A stretch of DNA of 21,637 bases. Origin: a virus. Location: positions 1-21,637 of the IMG/VR virus record IMGVR_UViG_3300048010_000529; one strand, given 5' to 3'. The position numbers and the translations under genes are program-made. Positions 1 to 7,344 of this stretch are shown here, one piece after another; position 1 is the stretch's first letter; every line of letters begins with the position of its first letter. The notes under the pieces were generated by a model that was given only the letters and a program-made list of their open reading frames with translations, searched no databases and was not told where the DNA came from.

Positions 1-1639
1 GTTGTTCTACAAAACGGTTTGCTGCTTGACCAGATAACGTTACCGCTTCAGACAAACGAATATCGTAGAAACGGAAATACTTGAGACCACAGATACCATA
101 GAAAGAGTTTGCAGCAACTTTTGCAACCAATTGCATGTTGAATAATGCCTTTGCCTTCTTTTCAAGATTGTCAATTTCATCAGCAGATGCATTTTCAGTT
201 TTCAGTTTCTCAATCTCCTGCTTTGTTGTGATCATATCCTTCTTGGCATTCTTTCTCAAGTCAAGCATTCGTTTGACAAGTGCAGGTATGAAGCCAGTAT
301 GCTTACGAGAGAACCTTGCACCATTCGTTGCTAGAGTTAGGTCACGTTCTTTTTCTTCAGACAAATCAAGTGTCTTGTTTAATACAGAAACAATATCAAC
401 ATCTTCACGCATATCAACAATTGTTTCTGGTGATATATTGAATGTTCTTAGAATGTAAGGATACAGTGAGGTGAAATCAAATGATACAAGAAAGTCATGC
501 TTACCTACAATTGGATTCTTAACATAAGCACCTTCAAACTTCTCAGACTTTTCATTCACTTGTTTATCAATCGGCGAAACAATAAAATTTTCATAAAGAT
601 AATTATGAATAATATTTTCCCAGTATCGCATAGGACTGAAGATATCTTCAAAATTGACCTTTGAAAAATAAGCAAGTGATAGAGATATCTCCATCAACTT
701 CAAACGGTCATCAAGCCTTTCAACAAGTTCAGTATCTTTGATATTATAATCCATGAAAAGTTCAAAGTCCTTTTCATATAGATCAAATAGATTGTCATAT
801 TCAGAAACATCTTCTTTACGTTCATTCAATTCAACTTGTGCAATATAATCAAGTTTATAACTCTCACGGTTTTTGAATGTGAACTTTTTATAGACTGCAA
901 GATAATCTAATTGAGAGATGCCTGATATTTTATATTGAACTTCTTTGTTTCCAAAATCATTCTTTCTTTCAACAGAATACACACGATGAAATGGTGAAAG
1001 CTTCCGAAGAAACTTATCACCGAAGATACCTTCAATTCTTCGACAGATATATGGTATGTCAAAGCTATTTGAATTCCAGCCAGAGATGATATCAATTTCA
1101 GATGAAGACCATAAGTCGACAAATTCCATCAGCAGTTTTTCTTCTGAATCAAACAGATAAACTTCGACATCATCTTTCTTGCTCTCATATGTAACATCAT
1201 CATAAGTCAAGCCAAAGGCATGTGTCTTACCATGTATACGAAATGAAATAGCATTGATAGGAAACTTTGCTTCCGATGGCTCAGGAAAAGTACCGTCAGT
1301 GAACACCTCAATATCAAGATAGGCGATGTTCACATATTTCGATTCAAATTCAATATGACCATCAAAGTTCTTTGCAATGAATTCAAACTCAGGTTTTGGA
1401 TTGCCACAAATTGTGTAGCCTTCAATACCTCGGCTTGCGGCAACTTTTTCTCTTGCAACTTTTGCAGATTCAACTTCAACTGGTCGGAAGGTTTTACCAT
1501 ACAAATCACGAAACTTGCCTTTTGGACTTGGTACGAAAAGTTCCGGTGTAAAGGCAAAATCGTTTTGTTTTCTCACACCATTCTCAATATATCGCATATG
1601 AATACGATTATTGATCAAGGATACATTAGTATAGAACAT
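1..1639 (-). CDS. 43: DNA polymerase, T4 gp43-like family B (3'-truncated by window edge)
   Basis: Replicative DNA polymerase with a proofreading exonuclease. I translated 546 codons from the ATG at 1639; the frame stays open to base 1, so the C-terminal part, including the YxDTDS metal motif, lies outside. Exonuclease motifs: D109 and E111 in YLDIEVF, D194 in GWNSNSFDIPYI, and Y298/D302 in YNIKD. Polymerase motif A is FDFTSLYPY (D388, residues 386-395) and motif B is K507-x3-NSFYG (to 515), followed by a T4-like stretch with FRFYDIR. Spacing and motifs match T4/RB69 gp43, which is about 900 aa, so roughly 60 percent is present. One oddity is SLYPY where T4 has SLYPS. The start overlaps the stop of the upstream phosphatase gene as TAATG, suggesting translational coupling. 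It is the last visible gene of a long replication and repair operon. Confidence 0.96.
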   Translation of the reverse strand, partial: MFYTNVSLINNRIHMRYIENGVRKQNDFAFTPELFVPSPKGKFRDLYGKTFRPVEVESAKVAREKVAASRGIEGYTICGNPKPEFEFIAKNFDGHIEFESKYVNIAYLDIEVFTDGTFPEPSEAKFPINAISFRIHGKTHAFGLTYDDVTYESKKDDVEVYLFDSEEKLLMEFVDLWSSSEIDIISGWNSNSFDIPYICRRIEGIFGDKFLRKLSPFHRVYSVERKNDFGNKEVQYKISGISQLDYLAVYKKFTFKNRESYKLDYIAQVELNERKEDVSEYDNLFDLYEKDFELFMDYNIKDTELVERLDDRLKLMEISLSLAYFSKVNFEDIFSPMRYWENIIHNYLYENFIVSPIDKQVNEKSEKFEGAYVKNPIVGKHDFLVSFDFTSLYPYILRTFNISPETIVDMREDVDIVSVLNKTLDLSEEKERDLTLATNGARFSRKHTGFIPALVKRMLDLRKNAKKDMITTKQEIEKLKTENASADEIDNLEKKAKALFNMQLVAKVAANSFYGICGLKYFRFYDIRLSEAVTLSGQAANRFVEQ

Positions 1640-2070
1640 TAATTTTTCCTTGCAAGTATATGTGGTTGTAGTACATCAAGACCTAAGGACCTGAACATCT
1701 TGACGTTTCTGTTGTCATCATCAATGACTAGAAAGACATTGTATTGGTCTTGAATTTGTTCTTTGTACATTTTTTCTTTGAAGATTGAAGTACGACCTCT
1801 CTGGTTTTCCAGAGCCTTCATGATCAAAGTATACTTGAAATTGAAGTGTTTGTCAAGCCATTTTTTAGTATGTTCTCGACAAATTTCGTTTCGTCCGGTG
1901 AGAAAGATGGGATAATATTCTGAAACTTGTACAAGCCCATTGACAAGATGTATCATTGGAACTATAGGCAAATCGTCTAAAACTTTTTCACTGAAATCAT
2001 AAGGATCACGATGACCGTTATTTGCTACTGTAAAGTCAACGTCAACTATAATTGCCTGTGGTAATTTCAT
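1639..2070 (-). CDS. HAD-family 3'-phosphatase, like the C-terminal domain of T4 PseT
   Basis: Predicted polynucleotide 3'-phosphatase of the HAD superfamily, 143 aa. Motif I is DVDFT (D10 nucleophile, D12, T14), followed by a GHRDPYDFSEK stretch that closely parallels the NGRGPYDLEK of T4 polynucleotide kinase/phosphatase. Motif II is FLTGR (T58, R60), the motif III lysine is near K98-K100, and motif IV is IDDD (D117, D118). Length equals the isolated phosphatase half of PseT, which is about 300 aa in all. The kinase half is encoded separately 10 bases upstream. A clear ribosome site (AAAAAGGA) precedes the ATG. Residue 13 is Phe where the family normally has Gly (DVDGT); D10, D12 and T14 are intact, so activity is plausible. 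Likely role: repair of 3'-phosphate ends of RNA or DNA together with the kinase. The exact substrate is inference. Confidence 0.85.
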   Translation of the reverse strand: MKLPQAIIVDVDFTVANNGHRDPYDFSEKVLDDLPIVPMIHLVNGLVQVSEYYPIFLTGRNEICREHTKKWLDKHFNFKYTLIMKALENQRGRTSIFKEKMYKEQIQDQYNVFLVIDDDNRNVKMFRSLGLDVLQPHILARKN

Positions 2071-2080
2071 ATATTCCTTT

Positions 2081-2704
2081 TTATAAGATATTGTATTGTA
2101 TATCTGCTTTCTTTAAATTCCTTTTGAAGTGTTGGGTAATTGTTGTAGTAGGTATCCATTTTCTTCTGTAGTTCTCCATAGTTTGCTCTGGAACATTATG
2201 CACAGAAGTACCATGATATCCTGGTTGATAAATTGTAATTTTAATATTGTCGAGATTTGGTTCTACTTTAGGATATGTGGTTAGATCGGTATCTGTAATT
2301 GGCGGTTCTGATGGACGCCAAATTGTTCGAACCGATATTGGATCTCCACAATTCTCTCGTAGTTCAATAATTGAATTATTTGAATTTGCAACAAAATTAT
2401 TTGCAGTTAAATTTATAGATTTAAAATTTTGTATCTCACGAATGTAAGGTACAAAGTCACGAATGGTAACAAAGGTATTTGAAAATATAACTGTTTGATT
2501 TCTTGCTAGATATTTTAAGCCATCAATTAAACATTGTTTGTGTGCATAGCCAAGTTTGCGAATGTCAAATTTATAGTTACCATGCTGGTCAACCATAAAT
2601 TGATCTGCTTCAAAAAACTTTGAATTACATTTCTGTGCAAGTCTTGTAGCTAGAGTTGTTTTCCCTGAACCGGGCAAACCTCTTACAAATATAATATGTT
2701 TCAA
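2081..2704 (-). CDS. P-loop nucleic-acid or nucleotide kinase (N4BP2-like / PNK kinase-like)
   Basis: Predicted 5'-polynucleotide kinase-like enzyme, 207 aa. The Walker A motif GLPGSGKTT is at 9-17 (K15), followed by a FEADQF segment with an acidic residue in the position of the substrate-binding Asp of T4 PNK. A G-Y-F stretch, an AH-x2-C helix and an NTF strand are typical of the N4BP2L/AAA_33 kinase family. The C-terminal HNVPE motif (169-173) matches the conserved end of that family, but about 50 extra residues (roughly 115-165) lie in between. The start is TTG at 2704, overlapping the upstream stop as TTGA; no in-frame ATG gives the Walker motif, and the ribosome site is weak (AAAAGAGA). 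It sits 10 bases before the separate 3'-phosphatase, so the pair looks like a split form of T4 PseT. Kinase class is well supported; substrate is inferred. Confidence 0.8.
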   Translation of the reverse strand: MKHIIFVRGLPGSGKTTLATRLAQKCNSKFFEADQFMVDQHGNYKFDIRKLGYAHKQCLIDGLKYLARNQTVIFSNTFVTIRDFVPYIREIQNFKSINLTANNFVANSNNSIIELRENCGDPISVRTIWRPSEPPITDTDLTTYPKVEPNLDNIKITIYQPGYHGTSVHNVPEQTMENYRRKWIPTTTITQHFKRNLKKADIQYNIL

Positions 2705-3396
2705 TCTCTTTTTTCTTTTGGGTGTTTATATGTAGACACATATGAATATCTTCGAATATTATCAATACATCCATTTCCACGATGCCGTATTTGTCCACTA
2801 AACACAACAACATCTCCATTTCTTGGAAGTGTACCTACCATATGTGTTTTATTTTGCACTAAGAACTCTGTTTCTCCTCGAGAATTATACAAATCAAAAT
2901 CAACTCTATCAACAACATAGGGTGTTAGTGTTGACAGAATTCCACCATCTGTATGTAATATTGGGTTTTCATTTGATTGAAACCAATTAATCAAATTTTG
3001 AATAAGGTTTTCTTTATAGTTATCAGTATTTATTGGAAATTCAGGATAATCATTATTTAAAATTTCTAATATTGTATAATCAATTTCAGTCAGCATAAGT
3101 AAAAAATCTTTAAAAGCTGGAAACTCCTTTTCTGCTGATTGTAAATATCGTTGTTGTTTTGACGCTCCTTTAAAATTGTCAAAATTAAAAACTGCACCAG
3201 TTGGCTTCTTTATTGTACCTTTATCATAATGGTCAAAGAACCATAATAATTGTTTTGATATTTCGGCAACTTCTGTCAATAATTCAGGAGCAAAAACATC
3301 ATGATATACAACAAGATGAAATGGAAATTCATTATAATATGTTTCATTTTTTTCTTTTTCAATTATAATAGTTCCACGGTCTAAAAATTTTTTCAT
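2701..3396 (-). CDS. 2OG-Fe(II) oxygenase (prolyl-hydroxylase-like)
   Basis: Predicted 2-oxoglutarate and iron(II) dependent dioxygenase, 231 aa from the ATG at 3396. The HxD iron pair is H148/D150 in the sequence ILHTDGG, and the distal histidine is H205 in IRHRGNG. A 2OG-binding arginine follows (R215 or R216) in NIRRYSYVSTY. A strand with the consensus GDVVVFSG lies just before the distal His, as in P4H-type enzymes. Such proteins are common in marine T4-like phages, but their substrates are largely unknown; protein hydroxylation or nucleic-acid demethylation are options. An upstream in-frame TTG at 3402 exists, but ATG at 3396 gives an ATGA overlap with the preceding gene and is preferred. 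The 3' end overlaps the kinase start as TTGA. Confidence 0.85.
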   Translation of the reverse strand: MKKFLDRGTIIIEKEKNETYYNEFPFHLVVYHDVFAPELLTEVAEISKQLLWFFDHYDKGTIKKPTGAVFNFDNFKGASKQQRYLQSAEKEFPAFKDFLLMLTEIDYTILEILNNDYPEFPINTDNYKENLIQNLINWFQSNENPILHTDGGILSTLTPYVVDRVDFDLYNSRGETEFLVQNKTHMVGTLPRNGDVVVFSGQIRHRGNGCIDNIRRYSYVSTYKHPKEKRD

Positions 3397-4904
3397 AAGC
3401 AATTTCTAAGTGCAGTTCTCACACCTTCAAAAGTTGTTGGATGATAAAACGGTAGTTGAAGCATTTGACCAATAGTCATTCCGGCGCCCAATGCCCATGA
3501 TAAAGTATGTGCAAAATGTTCAGCATCTGAACAAATCATCTCTGCACCCAAAAATAAATCAGTTTTTTTATCTGCATATACTTTTATTAATCCAGAATTT
3601 TTATGCAAAATTCGTGAGCGACCTTGATCTTCAAATGATGCAAAACCAATTTTGACATCATCTAAATAATCCTTTATTTGACTAAATGAATATCCAACTG
3701 TTGCTATACCAGGATTTGTAAATGTTATCGTTACTGGAGGTCCCATATAACGTCTTTGAATCGGCTCGTTATTAATTACTCGAATTATATTTTCAGCAGC
3801 CGCTCTTCCTTCATCAGCAGCATCATGTAGCAGAGGTCTTTCACCCGTACAATCACCAGCAATTAAAATATTTACTGGTTCGTTTTGGTCATTTAAACAA
3901 AACATTGTTTCTGCATCAAAATTAGGTAATCCTTCTGTGAAACCAACTCCGGTGTTATGTAATTTCAAAACAGCAATATTTGGTTTTCTACCACTAGCCA
4001 CTAATGTAGCATCTGAAAAAGTTTTTACACCTTTAATGATTTCATTAGATGTCTCATCTTCTAGTGTAGCATCATTTGCATCTTGATTATCAAGGTCTTT
4101 ATAAAATATCCAATTTATATATTCGCCATTAGCCTCAAGTGTTGATTTATATTTTGTTATTTCAGAATTTGGATAGAAGTTTTGAAGTTTATTTTTAAAA
4201 AATTCTTTTGCATATCCACTAACTTCAGGGTCTGTTAAATTTGAGATTTGATTATTTCTTCCAAAAATTGTAGTGTGTATTCCCAATTCATCAAACGCTT
4301 GACCTAATTCAAGACCGATCACACCTGCACCTACTACTGAAATGTGTTCCTCTGCTCTAAATTTTCGTTCAAAAATTGTATCACTTGTAAATAAACTTCC
4401 TTGGTAGATGTAATCATCATCACCTTGAGTATTTGTTGTTTGTTTTATTTCAAACTCGTTAGGAAATGTTGGCTGTGAACCAGTTGCCACAAGATAAAAT
4501 TTTGCATGTATTTTTATACCACTAAAGGTAGATAATACACCATCATCATCAAAGTATACAACCTTTTTTAAAATTTCGTTTTTTGGTATTTCAGCAACAT
4601 AGTCAGTTGTAAACTTTACAAAACGGTCTCTTTCTGTTCTTACTCTTTCAAATATTCTATCCATGTCTGGTTTGATCATTGATTCAAATCCAAAATTATA
4701 ACTTGATTTCAAATCAACCATTCTTTCTGCTGCTGAAATAAGTAATTTACTTGGCATACAACCAACTCGAGCACAAGTTGTACCAAATGCACCTTTTTCA
4801 ATTAGCAGTACTGATAGGCCAGCTTTTTTTAAAATTCTATAAGCAGTCATGCCGGAAGTACCGGCACCAATAATAGCAGCATCAACATTATATTCTCTTT
4901 GCAT
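3393..4904 (-). CDS. lpd: Dihydrolipoamide dehydrogenase-like flavoprotein disulfide reductase
   Basis: FAD-dependent pyridine nucleotide-disulfide oxidoreductase, 503 aa, full length for the family. The FAD-binding GAGTSG is at 13-18 with E36 ending the second strand. The redox-active disulfide C44-x4-C49 lies in GTTCARVGCMPSK, the form typical of dihydrolipoamide dehydrogenases. ATGS is at 140-143, the NAD(P)-binding GAGVIG at 192-197, an IAGDCTG FAD motif further on, and the C-terminal active-site His488-Glu493 in HPTTFE. The whole chain resembles bacterial Lpd3-type enzymes. It would oxidise dihydrolipoyl groups, or reduce another disulfide with NAD(P)H. No E2, lipoyl carrier or GcvH is seen in this window. 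The start overlaps the upstream stop (TAATG) with GGAG ahead, and the end overlaps the oxygenase (ATGA), so it is embedded in the operon. A full-length Lpd in a phage replication operon is unusual. Confidence 0.92.
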   Translation of the reverse strand: MQREYNVDAAIIGAGTSGMTAYRILKKAGLSVLLIEKGAFGTTCARVGCMPSKLLISAAERMVDLKSSYNFGFESMIKPDMDRIFERVRTERDRFVKFTTDYVAEIPKNEILKKVVYFDDDGVLSTFSGIKIHAKFYLVATGSQPTFPNEFEIKQTTNTQGDDDYIYQGSLFTSDTIFERKFRAEEHISVVGAGVIGLELGQAFDELGIHTTIFGRNNQISNLTDPEVSGYAKEFFKNKLQNFYPNSEITKYKSTLEANGEYINWIFYKDLDNQDANDATLEDETSNEIIKGVKTFSDATLVASGRKPNIAVLKLHNTGVGFTEGLPNFDAETMFCLNDQNEPVNILIAGDCTGERPLLHDAADEGRAAAENIIRVINNEPIQRRYMGPPVTITFTNPGIATVGYSFSQIKDYLDDVKIGFASFEDQGRSRILHKNSGLIKVYADKKTDLFLGAEMICSDAEHFAHTLSWALGAGMTIGQMLQLPFYHPTTFEGVRTALRNCL

Positions 4905-5164
4905 TATAACTCCTTACAACTCTTTGGTGTAATGATTGTATGTACATTTGTATATTCCTGTCCAAGATTATTTGCTAGGCGACTATAATCTTGCATCATG
5001 TGTTCAAGATTTGTATATACAAACGCAATTTGTTCAGTTGTTAATTGAAAACGAATATACATCTCATGTTCATCTTGATACGGATCAATACAGACAAGAA
5101 ATTCTGTATTGATTATTCTTTCCCATGATCCTTGATAAAATGTTGCTGTAATTCGGTGAAACAT
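4904..5164 (-). CDS. Small protein of unknown function (86 aa)
   Basis: Not recognised. The 86-aa product has a strand-rich first half (aromatic residues in ATFYQGSWERI, then acidic IDPYQDEHEMY) and a helical middle with a LTTEQIAFVY stretch. There is no signal peptide or membrane segment, and two cysteines (one in the first half, one near the C-terminus). A strong ribosome site (AAGGAGT) stands seven or so bases before the ATG, and the stop overlaps the Lpd start as TAATG. It is therefore very likely a real, co-translated gene. A role linked to Lpd can only be guessed from the coupling. Confidence 0.8.
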   Translation of the reverse strand: MFHRITATFYQGSWERIINTEFLVCIDPYQDEHEMYIRFQLTTEQIAFVYTNLEHMMQDYSRLANNLGQEYTNVHTIITPKSCKEL

Positions 5165-5176
5165 AATACTCCTTAA

Positions 5177-6493
5177 TTAAAATATACTCATTAAATCTTT
5201 TTTATTGTATAGTGGTAACTTCTCACCAAATACCCAGATTGGTTCTGTATAAGTACCATTGTTGACATTTTCAATGTTCATTAATCTTGACAATTGAAAA
5301 CCAATCATACCACGAAACTCATCACGATATCGATCTACCATTGGATCACAAATGAATACTCGGTTCTTTTGTGCATCTGTGCCAATGTCTGTAATGTTTA
5401 CAAGTGTTGACCTAGATTTAGGCATGATGTTATCAAGCACAACATAAAGAAATCCGTTTAGCCATTCGTTGTCAGATGAATAACGATTCCAAGATTGATT
5501 TGATTCTTTTGCAGAATCCTTGGCATATAATTCACGATTGAAATATGGAGGTGAAGAAAAAGTTATATCAATGTTTGGTAAATCTTTATATGGTAAATCT
5601 TCCGCGGGTAAATTATATATGCGAACATTTTTCTTACCACGAATTTCAAAGTATTCATCACCTTCATGAAGAATATCACCTTTCTTTCCTAGCCAGCTTT
5701 CATACTGTAAACACATTTCTTTGTATTTCTCAAACATCTTTTCATTTGGGTCTGTACCTATATATGTACTTTTATTTGATAGATAAAATCCTGTTAAGCG
5801 GTCACCCCAGCCACATGAGATATCAAAGATAGTTTCACCGGGAAATAAATTATAAATGTTCTTTGCCGTGTTTACATTAAATTGTGCAGCAACTTGACCG
5901 GCATAGCTAAAAACTTTTTTCAAGTCAGCTTCTGACATACTCTTTGAAGGTAGTCTTCTTAGAACATCAACAAATCTTGACACACCTTTTTCTGTAGTCC
6001 ATAGATGTACAGTGCTTTCACGATCAAGAACCTCACAGAGCATTCTTTCAGATTGAGCAAAATAATTTGAAATCTTATTTGCTGTTGTATTCTGAGGAAA
6101 ATAGCCTAGAGTGTGTTCATCATAATCATACTTGTAAGGATGTGTTGACAGGCGATGCATCAACGGACTATTCATATCACTTGCATGAATAAATGGTGAA
6201 ATAGTTTTTGTTGAGAATCGCCAGAATAAATCTTTGATATCGGCCAATTCAATCGGTGTGCGAGGCATTGGTAGCTTGTACTCTAAAATATAGTACATCA
6301 ATGTAGCATGTACATAATCACTACCATATTTTTCGATAAAACCAGGCCAATCTTTAATTACAGGAAAACCACGTGAGTCCGCATCTCGTAGAAAAATTCT
6401 TAACACTCGGTCATGTGGTTGTTTCCAGAGTCTTAGAACTTGTGAACGAAATGAATCTTGCTTTGTATTTTTTAAGATAGTTTGTGCTGCCAT
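5177..6493 (-). CDS. DNA methyltransferase with SPPY motif (N4-cytosine or N6-adenine type)
   Basis: Predicted SAM-dependent DNA amino-methyltransferase, 438 aa. The SAM-binding motif I is FDISCGWGDRLTG (223-235), with an acidic GTDPN segment at 247-250 ending the next strand. The catalytic motif IV is SSPPYF (SPPY at 314-317), preceded by the IDITF strand. SPPY is commonest in m4C enzymes, but N6-adenine enzymes also use related forms, so the base is undecided. The first ~215 residues have no recognised domain and are mostly helical; they may recognise the target site. No restriction endonuclease lies nearby, so this looks like an orphan phage methyltransferase, possibly protecting phage DNA or changing gene expression. 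The start lies 22 bases inside the end of thyX, with no clear ribosome site, suggesting coupling. Confidence 0.88.
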   Translation of the reverse strand: MAAQTILKNTKQDSFRSQVLRLWKQPHDRVLRIFLRDADSRGFPVIKDWPGFIEKYGSDYVHATLMYYILEYKLPMPRTPIELADIKDLFWRFSTKTISPFIHASDMNSPLMHRLSTHPYKYDYDEHTLGYFPQNTTANKISNYFAQSERMLCEVLDRESTVHLWTTEKGVSRFVDVLRRLPSKSMSEADLKKVFSYAGQVAAQFNVNTAKNIYNLFPGETIFDISCGWGDRLTGFYLSNKSTYIGTDPNEKMFEKYKEMCLQYESWLGKKGDILHEGDEYFEIRGKKNVRIYNLPAEDLPYKDLPNIDITFSSPPYFNRELYAKDSAKESNQSWNRYSSDNEWLNGFLYVVLDNIMPKSRSTLVNITDIGTDAQKNRVFICDPMVDRYRDEFRGMIGFQLSRLMNIENVNNGTYTEPIWVFGEKLPLYNKKDLMSIF

Positions 6494-7344
6494 AATGAAT
6501 TTTCAATTGCCTTTCTTTGTTGAAAGAAATGACGAAAGTTTGACATGTACTCAAGTTTTTCATCATTATTTAAAAATGGTCTTGCTTGATGTTCAAACGG
6601 AGATAAATGCATTGGTGTTGAACCGACCAAACGATCAGCAAGCTTTGTATCATTTTCATAAGTTGTTGTTGAATTATCATGGTTTGCATATGAACTTCTG
6701 GCACATCTTGCTGCCGAACAAATGATTGCTTCATCAAGTGTAAGATTCTTACCATCATTATCTTTGTAAATCATATTACCATTAATTTGACGAATAACAT
6801 ATGGAACGTGCCATTGGTTTTCTTCAAGTATTACAGGCTCTTTACTGTTCTCAGTTTCATATACCATTTCTTCAGCAATTCGACGAACATCTTCTTGTGC
6901 ATCATCATGAATTCTCAATTCAGCTATTTGCATCAGAGCATCTTCTTCAATAGTCAATGTCTCTTCTACCCAAACATATGGTTCTAAAATACGATTTGCA
7001 ACTTCTTTATGCACATTAATTTTTTCCATCATGCTATGCGCAATACATGCAAATCTTGCGGAGAGTTTCCAAATCTTTGTTCCAAAAGATAATGTTGCTG
7101 GTGTTTGATTACCAGCTTGCATTCCTTTTTGATTTGTTCCAAACTTCACAGGAATATATGGATTAGTTTCAACTTCTTCCCGATACTTCTTTGTTGGTAT
7201 TGCTCTTGAACTTTTTACTGAATGTGACGCCGCTCGATGACGTAAGAGTTCGCTATGTATTATTCTACCATATTTTAGGTTAAAAGTCAAGAGTCTTTCG
7301 CCATTTATTAATTTACTATCTTGAACTAAATTTGCCTTGATCAT
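6472..7344 (-). CDS. thyX: Flavin-dependent thymidylate synthase ThyX, circularly permuted form
   Basis: Makes dTMP from dUMP using methylene-tetrahydrofolate, FAD and NADPH; 290 aa. The ThyX signature appears as LLRHRAAS (RHR at 35-37) followed by VKSSRAIP (R47). The helical segment with LRIHDDAQEDVRR (143-155) matches the canonical LR-x4-AQ-x-EIR region. The HLSPFEHQA motif is at 246-254. In classical ThyX, such as the Thermotoga enzyme, the PFEH segment precedes the RHR segment. Here it lies at the C-terminus, preceded by SAARCARSSY (210-219), which matches the usual N-terminal AARVSF. The order is thus permuted. I recall the same arrangement in other phage proteins of about 300 aa annotated as thymidylate synthase. 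The start is 29 bases inside the resolvase gene. Confidence 0.93.
   Translation of the reverse strand: MIKANLVQDSKLINGERLLTFNLKYGRIIHSELLRHRAASHSVKSSRAIPTKKYREEVETNPYIPVKFGTNQKGMQAGNQTPATLSFGTKIWKLSARFACIAHSMMEKINVHKEVANRILEPYVWVEETLTIEEDALMQIAELRIHDDAQEDVRRIAEEMVYETENSKEPVILEENQWHVPYVIRQINGNMIYKDNDGKNLTLDEAIICSAARCARSSYANHDNSTTTYENDTKLADRLVGSTPMHLSPFEHQARPFLNNDEKLEYMSNFRHFFQQRKAIENSLWQHKLS

Noticed and set aside
135-458. Plus-strand open frame over the DNA polymerase
   Set aside because: It is antisense to conserved exonuclease/polymerase coding sequence, with biased Ser/Phe composition and no ribosome site.
1355-1642. Plus-strand frame over the polymerase start
   Set aside because: Shadow of the polymerase N-terminus; the minus frame has clear family motifs.
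3027-3034. AATAAATA on the minus strand as a late promoter
   Set aside because: Inside the oxygenase gene, over 300 bases from the next start, and expected by chance in AT-rich DNA.
3397-3402. TTG start for the 2OG oxygenase
   Set aside because: ATG at 3396 makes a standard ATGA junction with lpd; the TTG adds only two residues.
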